Below, in pieces: positions 48,474-59,000 of a DNA stretch of 64,000 bases. Every line of letters begins with the position of its first letter. Position 1 is the stretch's first letter. Where the stretch lies: the NCBI RefSeq assembly GCF_019139535.1, contig NZ_CP077073.1:1063001-1127000 (forward strand). The letters are read 5' to 3'. The position numbers and the translations under genes were made by a program. The stretch is from Pseudomonas muyukensis. Its GTDB lineage: Bacteria > Pseudomonadota > Gammaproteobacteria > Pseudomonadales > Pseudomonadaceae. The notes beneath the pieces are model-generated. The model worked only from the letters and a program-made list of their open reading frames with translations, did not search any database and was not told the origin of the DNA.

Positions 48474-48992
48474 TTAAAGGGCGGATGCAAATGCGAGGTC
48501 CTGGCGCTCGAGGGCGAGCGGCGTGGGTCCGGTCAATTTTACCCGTTCATGGGCCGCCAGGGACAGGGTGGCGCCCAGCACGTTGGGGCGAATCGGCAGT
48601 TCGCCGGCATCCAGGTCGAGCAGGCAGACCAAGGTCACGCTGGCCGGGCGGCCATAGTCGAACAGTTCGTTGAGGGCGGCGCGGATGGTACGGCCGCTCA
48701 TCAGTACGTCGTCCACCAGCACCAGGTGCTGGCCTTCGATCTCGAACGGCAGCTCTGATGGGCGCACCTGCGGGTGCAGGCCGTTCTGGCTGAAGTCGTC
48801 GCGGTAGAAGGACACGTCCAGGGTGCCCAGCGGGCCCTGCTCGCCGAGTTCGGCCTGCAGCGCCTGGGCCACCCACACGCCGCCGGTGCGGATGCCGATG
48901 AAGCGTGGCTCGGCGATGGCGCGGCGGGCCAGGTGGGCGCGAAGGTCGACGGCCATCTGCCGGATCAGCTCGGCGGGATTGGGTAGGCTCAT
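48474..48992 (-). CDS. pyrR: PyrR bifunctional pyrimidine regulator / uracil phosphoribosyltransferase
   Basis: This is a 172-residue type I phosphoribosyltransferase with the PRPP-binding loop [18 protein letters not shown] and the N-terminal block [12 protein letters not shown]. In Pseudomonas it heads pyrR-pyrB-pyrC' and is thought to act on pyrimidine control by DNA-level regulation rather than by RNA attenuation as in Bacillus. It lies 12 bases before pyrB. Confidence 0.94.
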   Translation of the reverse strand: MSLPNPAELIRQMAVDLRAHLARRAIAEPRFIGIRTGGVWVAQALQAELGEQGPLGTLDVSFYRDDFSQNGLHPQVRPSELPFEIEGQHLVLVDDVLMSGRTIRAALNELFDYGRPASVTLVCLLDLDAGELPIRPNVLGATLSLAAHERVKLTGPTPLALERQDLAFASAL

Positions 48993-49045
48993 TGCGTGCT
49001 CCTCGGGAAGGCGGGCGCCGGCAGGCCGCCGGCGGCAAAGCGGAT

Positions 49046-49471
49046 TTAAGTGTTGGCCTCCAGCCAGCCTTGCAGCAGCAGGGCCGCGGCGATGGCGTCG
49101 ACCGGGTTGTCGCGATAGCTGCCGTGGCGCCCGCCCCGAGCCATTTGCTCGCCCTTGGCCTCGAAGGTGGTCAGGCGTTCGTCATGGGTGTGCACCGGCA
49201 GGTTGTAGCGGCCATGCAGGCGGCGGGCGAATTTCTCGGCGCGCTCGCTCATCTCGCTGGGCGTGCCGTCCATGTTCAGCGGCAGGCCGACGACGATGGC
49301 GTCGGGTTTCCATTCCTTGATCAGTTTTTCCACCTGGTTCCAGTCCGGCACGCCGTTCTGGGCCTTGAGCGTGCACAGCTCGCGGGCCTGGCCGGTGATG
49401 ACCTGGCCGACGGCGACGCCGATCTGCCGGGTGCCGTAGTCAAAGCCCAGCAACAGGCGCAGTTCGGCCAT
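49046..49471 (-). CDS. ruvX: putative pre-16S rRNA nuclease / Holliday junction resolvase RuvX (YqgF)
   Basis: This is a 141-residue RNase-H-like nuclease. The opening [18 protein letters not shown] has the catalytic Asp; [20 protein letters not shown] and [10 protein letters not shown] give the other active-site parts, and the last Asp is in [16 protein letters not shown]. It is involved in maturing 16S rRNA ends. It shares one base with algH upstream (TGATG). Confidence 0.94.
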   Translation of the reverse strand: MAELRLLLGFDYGTRQIGVAVGQVITGQARELCTLKAQNGVPDWNQVEKLIKEWKPDAIVVGLPLNMDGTPSEMSERAEKFARRLHGRYNLPVHTHDERLTTFEAKGEQMARGGRHGSYRDNPVDAIAAALLLQGWLEANT

Positions 49472-50040
49472 CAGGCGTGCCCTGCCTGGCTGGTCAGCAG
49501 GCTCAGGTTGATGCCCAGGCTCTTCGCGGCCTGGGCCAGGCGCATTTCGCTGGCCATGGCGAACAGGATGTCGGCGTCGAATGGGCAGTTGAGCCAGGCG
49601 TTGTCGGCCAGCTCCGCCTCCAGTTGCCCGGCTTCCCAGCCGGCATAGCCCAGGGTGATCAGGCTCTGGCGCGGGCCGGTACCGGCGGCGATGGCGAACA
49701 GCACGTCCTGCGAGGTGGACAGTGACAGGCCCTCGAGCTCGACCGTGGCCTGGTAGCTGCAGTCGTTGCTGTGCAGTACGAAGCCGCGGTCGGTCTGCAC
49801 CGGGCCGCCCTGGTAGATCGGGATGTGCAGGGTGCTGGCCGGTGGCTCCTGGTCCGGGCGCAACTGCTCGAGGATGTCGCCCAGATTCAGCTCCTGCGGG
49901 CGGTTGACCACCAGGCCCATGGCGCCGTTGGCGTTGTGCTCGACGATGTAGGTGAGGGTCTGGGCAAAGTTCGGGTCGGCCATGTGCGGCATGGCGATCA
50001 GGAACTGGTGCTTGAGGTAGCTGGGGGCGAGGGTCTTCAT
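49471..50040 (-). CDS. algH: YqgE/AlgH family protein
   Basis: This is a 189-residue protein of the UPF0301 (YqgE/AlgH) family. It contains LKHQFLIAMPHMADPNF, NANGAMGLVVNRP and the glycine-rich FAIAAGTGPRQSLITLGYAGW. The symbol comes from an old link to alginate regulation in P. aeruginosa; the biochemical function is uncertain. The start was set at ATG 50038-50040 (MKTLAPSYLKHQF); a 50-codon upstream extension would run through the REP element. Confidence 0.92.
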   Translation of the reverse strand: MKTLAPSYLKHQFLIAMPHMADPNFAQTLTYIVEHNANGAMGLVVNRPQELNLGDILEQLRPDQEPPASTLHIPIYQGGPVQTDRGFVLHSNDCSYQATVELEGLSLSTSQDVLFAIAAGTGPRQSLITLGYAGWEAGQLEAELADNAWLNCPFDADILFAMASEMRLAQAAKSLGINLSLLTSQAGHA

Positions 50041-50080
50041 GAACGCTAGTGTGGCGCCAGGTGGCAAGGCTGACAAGGTG

Positions 50081-50267
50081 TTCGAGCGCCGCTTATGCGG
50101 CGCATCGCGGATGCATCCGCTCCTACAGGCGACGGAACGGGGGTAGCGCACACCGAGAAGTCGTGTCGTGCCAACAAGGCGGTCGGCCATGGCCTTTCAG
50201 GCATCGGTACGTTGCAAAAGATGTAGGAGCGGATTCATCCGCGATGCGCCGCGCGGGCGGCGCTCGA
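50081..50267. repeat. long inverted repeat, GCATCGCGGATnnATCCGC type REP
   Basis: The arms at 50081-50129 and 50222-50267 are complementary over more than 40 bases, with TCGAGCGCCGC outside, GCATCGCGGATGCATCCGCT inside, and CTCCTACA / TGTAGGAG at the inner ends. It lies between tonB and algH. It is the fourth stem family of REP in the window. Confidence 0.85.
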
Positions 50268-50307
50268 TGTGCGCGCCACCGCAAGATCCAGACCCTTCAC
50301 CTGCCCG

Positions 50308-51207
50308 TCAATTGCTCGACAGCTTGTCACCCCGGGCAAAGCGCCAGGTGCGGATGATCTCTAGCCGGTCGAACTCGGCCAGGTCACCGGTGAACGGCGC
50401 GAACGGCGCTGCCAGGCGCACGATGCGCTGGGCCGCCTGGTCCAGCACCGGCTGGCCGGAGGACTCCAGCACCAAAACTTCGTACAGCGAGCCGTCGCGG
50501 TTGATCGATACCATCATCCGCAAGCTGCCGTACATCTGTTGGCGCCGGGCCTCTTCGGGGTAGTTGAGGTTGCCGATGCGCTCGACCTTCTTGCGCCACT
50601 CTTCCTTGTACCAGGCGCCCTTGTCGCGCATGGTCGAGGCGGCGTTCAGGCGATGGATGCGCGGGCGCTTGGCATACAGCTGCTGTTCGTGGGACAGCTC
50701 GGCCTCGAGGCTGGCGATCTGGCTGGACAGCTGCGAGCTGTCGAAGGCCGGCGCCTTGGTCTCGGGCTTGGGTTGCGGTTTGCTTTCCTTCGGCCTGGGC
50801 TCGACCTTCTGCGGTTTCGGCGCCTGGGTGGCGACCACCGACTTGGCGGGCGCTGGCGGCGTTTGCGGACGGGCGGCCGGGGGCGGGGTGATCTTGTTGA
50901 TCTTGCTGTCCTGGAACGGCGCGGCCTCGGTGGTCTTGGGCAGCGCCTTCTTGTCCAGGGTGCCGCTGCCCTGCTGGTTGTCCTGGGCCTGGAAGTCAGC
51001 CTTCTCTGGCGCTTTCTCGCTCTTGAAGGTGGCCAGGGTGATGTCCATGGTGTGACGGATATCGGCCGGCTTGACCACCGTGAAGCCCACGCCAAGGATC
51101 AACGCCAGGTGCACCACGGCAGCCAGGAACAGGGTGAAGCCGAGCCGGTCCACCGGGCGAATGCGCGGTGGCAGCAGGTCGGCGGGGATGTCGGCGGGCA
51201 ACGTCAT
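50308..51207 (-). CDS. tonB: energy transducer TonB
   Basis: This is a 299-residue TonB-like protein. It has one N-terminal membrane helix (LGFTLFLAAVVHLALILGV), a Pro/Lys-rich periplasmic stretch (ARPQTPPAPAKSV, KPQPKPETKAP), a short helical segment, and a C-terminal TonB domain (LNYPEEARRQQMYGSLRMMV, YEVLVLESSGQPVLDQAA). PAO1 has a tonB3 at the matching place between algH and gshB, linked there to twitching motility. No exbB/exbD is adjacent. Confidence 0.92.
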   Translation of the reverse strand: MTLPADIPADLLPPRIRPVDRLGFTLFLAAVVHLALILGVGFTVVKPADIRHTMDITLATFKSEKAPEKADFQAQDNQQGSGTLDKKALPKTTEAAPFQDSKINKITPPPAARPQTPPAPAKSVVATQAPKPQKVEPRPKESKPQPKPETKAPAFDSSQLSSQIASLEAELSHEQQLYAKRPRIHRLNAASTMRDKGAWYKEEWRKKVERIGNLNYPEEARRQQMYGSLRMMVSINRDGSLYEVLVLESSGQPVLDQAAQRIVRLAAPFAPFTGDLAEFDRLEIIRTWRFARGDKLSSN

Positions 51208-51298
51208 CGGGTATCCAGCAACCGCGAGGCGGGGTAGCGGTTCAGTCGAGAAGGACCGGCATCATACCCCACTGCGCGGCTTTGCCACCTGTCCTCGG

Positions 51299-52252
51299 TC
51301 AGCGCGCCTGCAGCTTGCGATCAATGGCATCCATCAACTGGCCGCCAATGTTGGTGTTGTAGGCCGCGTCGATCTCGCGGATGCAGGTCGGGCTGGTGAC
51401 GTTGATCTCGGTGAGGTGCTCGCCGATCACGTCCAGGCCAACGAACAGCAGGCCCTTTTCGCGCAGGGTCGGGCCAACCTGGGCGGCGATCCAGCGGTCG
51501 CGCTCGCTCAGCGGGCGGGCCTCGCCACGCCCGCCGGCGGCCAGGTTGCCACGGGTCTCGCCGCTGGCCGGGATACGCGCCAGGCAGTAGTCCACCGGCT
51601 CGCCGTCGATCATCAGGATGCGCTTGTCGCCGTCCTTGATCGCCGGCAGGTAGGCCTGGGCCATGATCTGCTGGGCGCCGAGGGCGGTCAGGGTCTCGAG
51701 AATCACCGACAGGTTGGGGTCGCCGGCGCGGTGACGGAAGATCGAGGTGCCGCCCATGCCATCCAGCGGCTTGAGGATCACATCGCCGTGCTTGGCGGCG
51801 AACTCGCGGATGATGTCCGCACGGCGGCTGACCAGGGTCGGCGGGGTGCACTGCGGGAACAAGGTGGCGAACAGCTTCTCGTTGCAGTCGCGCAGGCTCT
51901 GCGGGCGGTTGACCACCAGCACGCCTTCGGCCTCGGCCTGCTCCAGCAGGTAGGTGCTGTAGACGAACTCCATGTCGAAGGGCGGATCCTTGCGCATCAG
52001 GATCACGTCCAGGTCGTTCAGCAGGCTGTCCTGCTCCTCGCCCAGCTCGAACCAGCGGGTCGGGTCGGCGAACACCCTCAGCGGGCGCATCCGCGCGCGG
52101 GCCTTGCCTTCGCCCTGGTACAGGTCGCGCTGCTCCATGTAGAACAGGCTCCAGCCGCGCGCTTGGGCGGCCAGCAGCATGGCCAGCGAGCTGTCCTTTT
52201 TGTAGGCGATGGACGCGATGGGGTCCATGACAATCCCGAGGCGAACGCTCAT
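51299..52252 (-). CDS. gshB: glutathione synthetase GshB
   Basis: This is a 317-residue ATP-grasp ligase that joins gamma-glutamylcysteine and glycine. The start is ATG 52250-52252 (MSVRLGIVMDPIASIAYKKD). Blocks are MRKDPPFDMEFVYSTYLLE, VILKPLDGMGGTSIFR (ATP-grasp loop) and LFVGLDVIGEHLTEINVTSP (metal ligands). A much longer in-frame start reads through the promoter region and was rejected. It diverges from pilG across a REP pair. Confidence 0.96.
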   Translation of the reverse strand: MSVRLGIVMDPIASIAYKKDSSLAMLLAAQARGWSLFYMEQRDLYQGEGKARARMRPLRVFADPTRWFELGEEQDSLLNDLDVILMRKDPPFDMEFVYSTYLLEQAEAEGVLVVNRPQSLRDCNEKLFATLFPQCTPPTLVSRRADIIREFAAKHGDVILKPLDGMGGTSIFRHRAGDPNLSVILETLTALGAQQIMAQAYLPAIKDGDKRILMIDGEPVDYCLARIPASGETRGNLAAGGRGEARPLSERDRWIAAQVGPTLREKGLLFVGLDVIGEHLTEINVTSPTCIREIDAAYNTNIGGQLMDAIDRKLQAR

Positions 52253-52408
52253 GGGGTAATTCCTCTTGGCGGCGATGGCCGCGATGGCACGAAAGAAAAG
52301 TGGCTCAGGGTGGCGCCGTGAAGGCTGCGGGTCAAGGGGCGGGGCAGATGGAATGGCTACCCGGAGTATGCTAAAAATGCCAGTCATAGCGCTGTACAGC
52401 AGGCCTTT

Positions 52409-52512
52409 GGGGCAGCTGCGCAGCCCTTTCGCAACACAAGGCCGCTCCTACAGGGGATCGCGGTCTCTTGTAGGAGCGGCCTTGTGTCGCGAAAGGGGCG
52501 CGCAGCGGCCCC
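52409..52512. repeat. REP pair, GTCGCGAAAGG type
   Basis: Inverted arms at 52409-52454 and 52467-52512 carry CCCTTTCGCAACACAAGGCC (one base different from the other copies) and its complement. It lies between the divergent gshB and pilG genes, so here it sits in a promoter region rather than at gene ends. Confidence 0.85.
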
Positions 52513-52548
52513 AGTCTTTCGGCATTATCAGCGACGGTAGCCCAAGTG

Positions 52549-52950
52549 ATGGAACAACCCCTGAAGGTGATGGTGATCGACGATTCCCGCACGATCCGCC
52601 GCACCGCGCAGATGTTGCTCGGCGAGGCCGGCTGCGAGGTGATCACCGCCAGCGACGGCTTCGACGCCCTGGCCAAGATCGTCGACCACAAGCCCCGGAT
52701 CATCTTCGTCGATGTGCTGATGCCGCGCCTTGACGGTTACCAGACCTGCGCCATCATCAAGCACAACAACGCATTCAAGGACACCCCGGTGATCCTGCTC
52801 TCTTCCCGCGATGGCTTGTTCGACAAGGCCCGTGGCCGGGTGGTCGGCTCCGACCAGTTCCTGACCAAACCATTCAGCAAGGAAGAGCTGCTCGACGCGA
52901 TCCGTGCCTGCGTGCCCGGTTTCGTCGCGCAGGATTCACACGCACCCTGA
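52549..52950 (+). CDS. pilG: twitching motility response regulator PilG
   Basis: This is a 133-residue single-domain CheY-like regulator. Acidic residues are in VMVIDDSRTIRRT, the phospho-acceptor Asp is in IIFVDVLMPRLDG, and the Lys is in FLTKPFSKEEL. ATG 52549 is used; a GTG one codon earlier is also possible. In P. aeruginosa PilG is phosphorylated by ChpA and drives type IV pilus extension. It is the first gene of the chemosensory cluster. A hairpin with T-rich tail follows. Confidence 0.95.
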   Translation: MEQPLKVMVIDDSRTIRRTAQMLLGEAGCEVITASDGFDALAKIVDHKPRIIFVDVLMPRLDGYQTCAIIKHNNAFKDTPVILLSSRDGLFDKARGRVVGSDQFLTKPFSKEELLDAIRACVPGFVAQDSHAP

Positions 52951-52980
52951 CGCCGCCCACGCCGGGCGGCGCCTTTATTT
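52951..52980 (+). terminator. hairpin with T-rich tail between pilG and pilH
   Basis: CGCCGCCC and GGGCGGCG form 8-bp perfect arms around ACGCC, followed by CCTTTATTT. This has the look of an intrinsic terminator directly after the pilG stop and 18 bases before pilH. It may let pilG be made in excess over the genes downstream. Confidence 0.6.
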
Positions 52981-52997
52981 CCTGATGGGGAAACAGC

Positions 52998-53363
52998 ATG
53001 GCCCGAGTTCTGATTGTCGACGACTCGCCGACAGAGATGTACCGCTTGACCGAATGGCTCGAAAAGCACGGCCACCAGGTGCTCAAGGCCAGCAACGGTG
53101 CCGACGGCGTGGCCCTGGCTCGCCAGGAGAAGCCCGATGCGGTGCTGATGGATATCGTCATGCCCGGCATGAACGGCTTCCAGGCCACCCGCCAGTTGAG
53201 CAAGGACCTGGAGACCAGCGCCATCCCGGTGATCGTGGTGACCACCAAGGACCAGGAAACCGACCGCATCTGGGCCACGCGCCAGGGCGCCCGTGATTTC
53301 CTGACCAAACCGGTGGAGGAAGACGCCTTGCTGGCCAAGCTCAAAGAAGTGCTCGGCGCTTGA
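52998..53363 (+). CDS. pilH: twitching motility response regulator PilH
   Basis: This is a 121-residue CheY-like regulator with VLIVDDSPTEMYR, the phospho-site in VLMDIVMPGMNGFQ, and FLTKPVEEDALL. In P. aeruginosa PilH opposes PilG, acting as a phosphate sink or retraction regulator. The stop overlaps the pilI start (TTGA), so pilH and pilI are coupled. Confidence 0.95.
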   Translation: MARVLIVDDSPTEMYRLTEWLEKHGHQVLKASNGADGVALARQEKPDAVLMDIVMPGMNGFQATRQLSKDLETSAIPVIVVTTKDQETDRIWATRQGARDFLTKPVEEDALLAKLKEVLGA

Positions 53364-53914
53364 CCACCCGCCCTCAGGGCGCGTCATTGACCGCCTTCGA
53401 GCTGCTGCTGGACATCGACCGGCGCTGCCGCCTGCTGGTGGCCGATCAGCCGCCCCAGGACATGCGCCTGCAACAGTGGAGCGGCATTGGTTTTCGCGTC
53501 GCCGGCCAGTGGTTCGTGGCGCCCATGGGCGAGGTCGCCGAGGTGCTGCGCGAGCCGCGCAGCAGCCGGGTGCCGGGGGTACAACCCTGGGTCCGCGGGG
53601 TGGCCAACCTGCGCGGGCGATTGTTACCGGTGATGGACCTGTGCGCGTTCTTCGGCCTCGGCCCAGCCGCTGCCGGCAAGCAGCGCCGGGTGCTGGTGCT
53701 GGACCACGAAGAGCTGTTCGCCGGGCTGCTGGTGGACGAGGTCGTGGGCCTGCAGCACTTTGCCCTGAGCAGCCTCGAACTGTCGCCGCCGCAGCCGCTG
53801 ATACGCGCCGCCGCCGCCTTCGTGCAGGGGCATTTTTCCCGTGAACGCAATTGGGCGATCTTCAGCCCGTTCGCCCTGGCCCAGGCGCCGGGCTTTCTCG
53901 ATGTGGCGTTGTAG
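53360..53914 (+). CDS. pilI: CheW-like adaptor PilI
   Basis: This is a 184-residue CheW-domain protein that links the receptor PilJ to the kinase ChpA. Typical text is [38 protein letters not shown] and [20 protein letters not shown]. The start is probably TTG 53360, overlapping the pilH stop (TTGA); no ATG or GTG lies near enough to keep the conserved N-terminal part. pilJ begins 11 bases later. Confidence 0.9.
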   Translation: MTTRPQGASLTAFELLLDIDRRCRLLVADQPPQDMRLQQWSGIGFRVAGQWFVAPMGEVAEVLREPRSSRVPGVQPWVRGVANLRGRLLPVMDLCAFFGLGPAAAGKQRRVLVLDHEELFAGLLVDEVVGLQHFALSSLELSPPQPLIRAAAAFVQGHFSRERNWAIFSPFALAQAPGFLDVAL

Positions 53915-53925
53915 AGGACTTTTCC

Positions 53926-56004
53926 GTGAGCCAGCCTGTTCCCACCGCCAGCATCCCCGCCGCCGTGTCTCCGGCCGCCGTGGCCCAGCGCCCGCGCAGC
54001 ACGGCGCAGATCAGCGTGCTGTTCGTGGTGCTGATCCTGTCGATCGTCCTGCTGTTCGCCAATTTCGCCTACCTCAACACCCAGGCCAACCACGACAAGC
54101 AGTACATCGGCCATGCCGGCGAGCTGCGCGTGCTGTCGCAGCGCATCGCCAAGAACGCCACCGAGGCGGCGGCGGGCAAGGCCCTGGCGTTTCGCCTGCT
54201 GAGCGATGCACGCAACGACTTCGAGCGGCGCTGGCGCTATTTGCGCGAAGGTGACCAGGCCACTGGCCTGCCGGCCGCGCCAGCGGCGGTGCGCGACGAG
54301 ATGGACGCGGTACGCCAGGATTGGGAAAACCTGCGCAAGAACACCGACACCATCCTCGCCAGCGAGCAGACCGTGCTGTCGTTGCACCAGGTGGCGGCGA
54401 CCCTGGCCGAGACCGTGCCGCAGTTGCAGGTGGAATACGAGAAGGTCGTCGAGATCCTGTTGCAGAGCGGCGCCCCGGCCAGCCAGGTGGCGGTGGCCCA
54501 GCGCCAGTTGCTGCTGGCCGAACGCATCCTGGGCTCGGTCAACACCGTGCTGGCCGGCGATGAAACCTCGGTGCAGGCCGCCGATGCCTTTGGCCGCGAC
54601 GCCAGCCGCTTCGGCCAGGTGCTCGAGGGCATGCTCGCCGGCAACCCGGCGCTGCAGGTCACCCGGGTCGAGGACGCCGACGCCCGGGCGCGGCTGGCCG
54701 AGATCGCCGAGCTGTTCCAGTTCGTCGCCGGCTCCGTGGACGAGATCCTCGAGACCTCGCCGGAGCTGTTCCGGGTGCGCGAGGCCGCCAGTAATATCTT
54801 CAGCCTCTCGCAAACCCTGCTCGACGAGGCCTCGCACCTGGCCAACGGTTTCGAGAACCTGGCCGGCGGGCGCACCCTGGACACCGTCGGTGGCTACGTG
54901 CTGGGCCTGCTGGCGCTGGCCTCGATCATCCTCATCGGCCTGGTGATGGTGCGCGCCACCAGCCGCCAGTTGCGCGACACGGCAGAAAAGAACGAACGCA
55001 ACCAGCAGGCGATCATGCGCCTGCTCGACGAGATCGAGGAACTGGCCGACGGCGACCTCACGGTTACCGTGTCGGTCACCGAGGACTTCACCGGCGCCAT
55101 CGCCGACTCGATCAACTATTCGGTCGACCAGTTGCGTGACCTGGTCGCCACCATCAACCACAGCGCCGAGCAGGTGGCCGCCGCGGTGCAGGACACACAG
55201 AACACCGCGCGCCAGCTGGCCAAGGCGTCGGAGCACCAGGCCGAGCAGATCAGCGAAGCCTCCGAGGCCGTGGGCGACATGGTCGAGTCGATCGACCGGG
55301 TGTCGGCCCACGCCTACGAATCGGCCAAGGTGGCCGAGCGTTCGGTGGCCATCGCCAACAAGGGCAACGAGGTGGTGCACAACACCATCCATGGCATGGA
55401 CAACATTCGCGAGCAGATCCAGGACACCGCCAAGCGGATCAAGCGCCTGGGCGAGTCGTCCCAGGAGATCGGTGACATCGTCAGCCTGATCGACGACATT
55501 GCCGACCAGACCAACATCCTCGCCCTCAACGCGGCGATCCAGGCCTCGCTGGCCGGCGAGGCCGGGCGCGGCTTCGCCGTGGTCGCCGACGAGGTGCAGC
55601 GGCTGGCCGAGCGCTCGTCCTCGGCGACCCGGCAGATCGAGGCGCTGGTGCGCACTATCCAGGCCGATACCAACGAGGCGGTGATCTCCATGGAGCAGAC
55701 CACCGCCGAGGTGGTGCGCGGCGCCCGCCTGGCCCAGGACGCCGGGGTGGCCCTGGCGGAGATCGAGGGCGTGTCGCAGACCATGGCCGAACTGATCCAC
55801 AGCATTTCCGACGCCGCCCAGCTACAAACCTCTTCCGCCGGGCAGATTTCCCACACCATGGCGGTGATCCAGCAGATCACCGCGCAAACTTCCGCCGGCT
55901 CCGGCGCCACCGCCGACAGCATCCGTCACCTGGCGCGCATGGCCAGCGAGATGCGCCGCTCGGTGTCTGGTTTCACCTTGCCAAAACCGGCAGAGCGCTC
56001 GTGA
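53926..56004 (+). CDS. pilJ: twitching motility chemoreceptor PilJ
   Basis: This is a 692-residue receptor. A helix lies at about 28-50 ([16 protein letters not shown]), then a periplasmic part with the PilJ domain ([20 protein letters not shown]), a second helix at about 320-342, HAMP, and a signalling tip ([20 protein letters not shown]) whose IQAS replaces the usual IEAA, as in other PilJ. The start is GTG 53926 with AGAGGAC upstream. It is the receptor of the Chp surface-sensing and twitching pathway. chpA begins 10 bases after the stop; no pilK lies between. Confidence 0.94.
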   Translation: MSQPVPTASIPAAVSPAAVAQRPRSTAQISVLFVVLILSIVLLFANFAYLNTQANHDKQYIGHAGELRVLSQRIAKNATEAAAGKALAFRLLSDARNDFERRWRYLREGDQATGLPAAPAAVRDEMDAVRQDWENLRKNTDTILASEQTVLSLHQVAATLAETVPQLQVEYEKVVEILLQSGAPASQVAVAQRQLLLAERILGSVNTVLAGDETSVQAADAFGRDASRFGQVLEGMLAGNPALQVTRVEDADARARLAEIAELFQFVAGSVDEILETSPELFRVREAASNIFSLSQTLLDEASHLANGFENLAGGRTLDTVGGYVLGLLALASIILIGLVMVRATSRQLRDTAEKNERNQQAIMRLLDEIEELADGDLTVTVSVTEDFTGAIADSINYSVDQLRDLVATINHSAEQVAAAVQDTQNTARQLAKASEHQAEQISEASEAVGDMVESIDRVSAHAYESAKVAERSVAIANKGNEVVHNTIHGMDNIREQIQDTAKRIKRLGESSQEIGDIVSLIDDIADQTNILALNAAIQASLAGEAGRGFAVVADEVQRLAERSSSATRQIEALVRTIQADTNEAVISMEQTTAEVVRGARLAQDAGVALAEIEGVSQTMAELIHSISDAAQLQTSSAGQISHTMAVIQQITAQTSAGSGATADSIRHLARMASEMRRSVSGFTLPKPAERS

Positions 56005-56014
56005 GGACGCGGGC

Positions 56015-59000
56015 ATGACGGTAACCGCGCTGCACCACGCGCGTCACGACACGGTCGCCCTGGCCTGGGCCCGGGCGCCGATCCTCGACTGCCTGGGGCA
56101 GGCCCGCCAGGCCCTGGAGCGTTTTTCCGGCGAGCCTGGCGACTTGTCGTTGCTGGCGTTCTTTGTCGACAACCTGCACCTGGTGCACGGCTGCCTGCGC
56201 ATGCTCGAGCTGCCCGGGGCCACGCGCCTGGCCGAAGAGCTCGAGCTGTTGGCCCGGGCCATCGCCGATGGCCAGGTGAGCCCGCGCGGCGACTGCCTGG
56301 GGGCGTTGTTCCGCGGCCTCGAGCAGTTGCCGCCGTATCTGGACCGCTTGCGCGGCGCGCGGCACGACCTGCCACTGGTGGTGCTGCCGCTGCTCAACCA
56401 GTTGCGCACCTGCCGCGGCGCCGAGCCGTTGGCCCAGGCCAGCCTGCTCGGCGAACTCGGCCAGCGCATCGCCGGGCCGGCGGACCTGGCCGACCTTGAC
56501 CTGTCCCTGGGCAACTGGCGCGAGCACATGCAGGCCGGCCCCGGTCGTGACGCCTTGCGCTCGGTGGTGATGGCGCTGTGTGACGACCTGATGCGCATCA
56601 AGGACCGCCTCGACCCCTTCGTCGGCGGCGAGCGCCCGCCCCAGGAGCCGTTGCAGGCCTTGCTCGCACCGCTGCGGCATGTCGCCGACACCTTGGCCGT
56701 GCTGGGCTTCCAGCAGCCGCGGCGGGTGATCGTCGACCAGGTGCTGGCGCTGCAAGCCCTGCTCGAGCAGGACGGCGCGGTGGACGAGGCGGTGCTGATG
56801 GACGTCGCCGGGGCGCTGTTGTACGTGGAGGCCACCCTCAATGGCATGGTCGGCCCGCTGGAGGAAACCAGCCCAGGCAACCTGCCGGGCTCCGACCTGG
56901 CCGAGATCCGCCAGTTGGTGCTCAACGAATCGCTCAATGTGTTGCAACAGGCCAAGGACCTGATTGGCGACTGCCTCGAATCGGACTGGTCGCGTCAGCG
57001 CCTGCAAGCCTTGCCCGGCCTGTTGCAGCAGGTGCGCGGGGCCCTGGCGATGCTGATGCTGCCGGTGGCCGGCGAAGTGTTCGGTGCCTGTGCCGGTTAC
57101 GTGCAGGGCTGGCTGGTGCACCTGGAAGACGAACCGCTGCCCGATGAGCTGGCGCACCTGGCCGACGCCCTGAGTGCCGCTGAGGCCTGGCTGCAATGGC
57201 GGGTGGCCGATCCGCTGGCCGATGCCCAGGGCTTCATCGACATGGCCCATGCCAGCCTGGCCGCGTTGGGTGTGCAGTGCCAGCGGGTCGAGGCGGCCGC
57301 TGCTGCCCCGGCGCCGGACGGCATCGACGACGAGCTGCGTGCGGTGTTCCTCGAAGAGGCGGGTGAGTTGCTGCCGGAGATCGAGCGGCACTGGTTGCGC
57401 TGGCGCGCCGACAACGACCTGCGCGAGGCGTTGGTGGAGGTGCGCCGCGCCCTGCACACGCTCAAGGGCAGCGGCCGCATGGTGCATGCCGAGGCGTTGG
57501 CGGAGCTGGCCTGGGGCGCCGAGCACCTGCTCAACCGAGTGCTCGAAGGGCGCATCCTGCTTAGCCCCGAAGGCTTGGTGGCATTGCAGCAGGTGTTCGT
57601 GCGCCTGCCCGACCTGCTGGCCGACTTCGCCGCCGGGCAGATGCCGGCGAGTCGCGAAATCGAACAACTGGCCGGCCACCTGCATGCGTTGGCGCTCAAC
57701 GACGCGCCACCCAGCGCCAGTATCGACGGCCTCGACCCGCAGTTGCTGGAGATCTTCCGCAACGAGGCCCAGGGCCATCTGGCCGGGCTCGACGCCTTCT
57801 TGCACAGCGTCGACGCCCGTGGCACGCCGGTCAGCGATGACCTGCAGCGCGCGCTGCACACCCTCAAGGGCAGCGCCGCCATGGCTGGGGTGATGCCGGT
57901 GGCGGAGCTGGCCACCGCCCTTGACCGCCTGGTACGCGAATACAAGGGCCACCAGTTGCCCTTGCAGGTGGTCGAGGCCGAGCTGCTGGAGGCCGCCCGG
58001 GCGTTGTTCCACCTTGGCCTGGCGCAACTGGGCAGCACGCCGCTGGCGCCGATTGCGGGGGCCGCGGCGCTGATCGAGCAGGTCGGCCAGGTGGTCGACG
58101 CCCGGCTCGCCCAGCACCAGGCCGAGGGCCATCCGCAGCGTCGGCAGCGGCGCGACCCGCAGATGATCGCCAGCTTCCTGACCTTGGGCATGGACATTCT
58201 GCTCGATGCCGAGACCCGCCTGGCCAACTGGCAGGCCCAGCCGGCGCAGCGCCATGAGCTGCAAATGCTGCTCGATGAAATGACCACCCTCGGCCACGGT
58301 GCGCACCAGGCTGAACTGTGGCAGGTGGATGAAATCTGCGAAGGCTTGCTCGACCTGTACGGCGCGGTGGAGGAGGGCAGCCTGGCGGTGACCCCGCGGA
58401 TGTTCGAGGTGGCCCGGCAGGCCCACGAGGCCTTGCTCGACCTGTTCGACGAAGTGGCCGCCGGCCAGGACCTCAGCGCCCGCGCCGAATGCCTGGCGGC
58501 CTTGCATGGGTTGCTTGACGATGCCCTCGACCCCACCGCCATGGGCGTGGTCGGTGCCCAGGGGGTGACCCCGCTGGCGCCGCTGGGCGACCTGACCGAC
58601 CCGGCGGTGGTCGACCTGTTCCTGGAGGAAGCCGGCGATATCCTCGATGGCGCCAACCAGGCGTTGCAGCATTGGCAGCACGACCCGGACAGCGTCTCGG
58701 CGCTGTCCACGCTGCAGCATGATATCCAGACGCTCAAGGGCGGCGCGCAGATGGCCGCGATCGGCGCCATCGAAGTGCTCGCCCAGGAACTGGCATTGCT
58801 TTACGAGGGCCTGGTCGACCGCCGCCTGGGCGCCAGCCCGGCGCTGTTCGAGCTGCTGCGCCGCAGCCATGGCGCGCTGGCCGACATGCTGCACAGCCTG
58901 GGCGAGGGCCATGCCCCGCTGTCGGCGGTGGCGCTGCTTGGCGAGCTGCATGAGTTTCGCCATCACGCGCCGGGGCCCGAGGCGGCGGACGATGAGCAGA

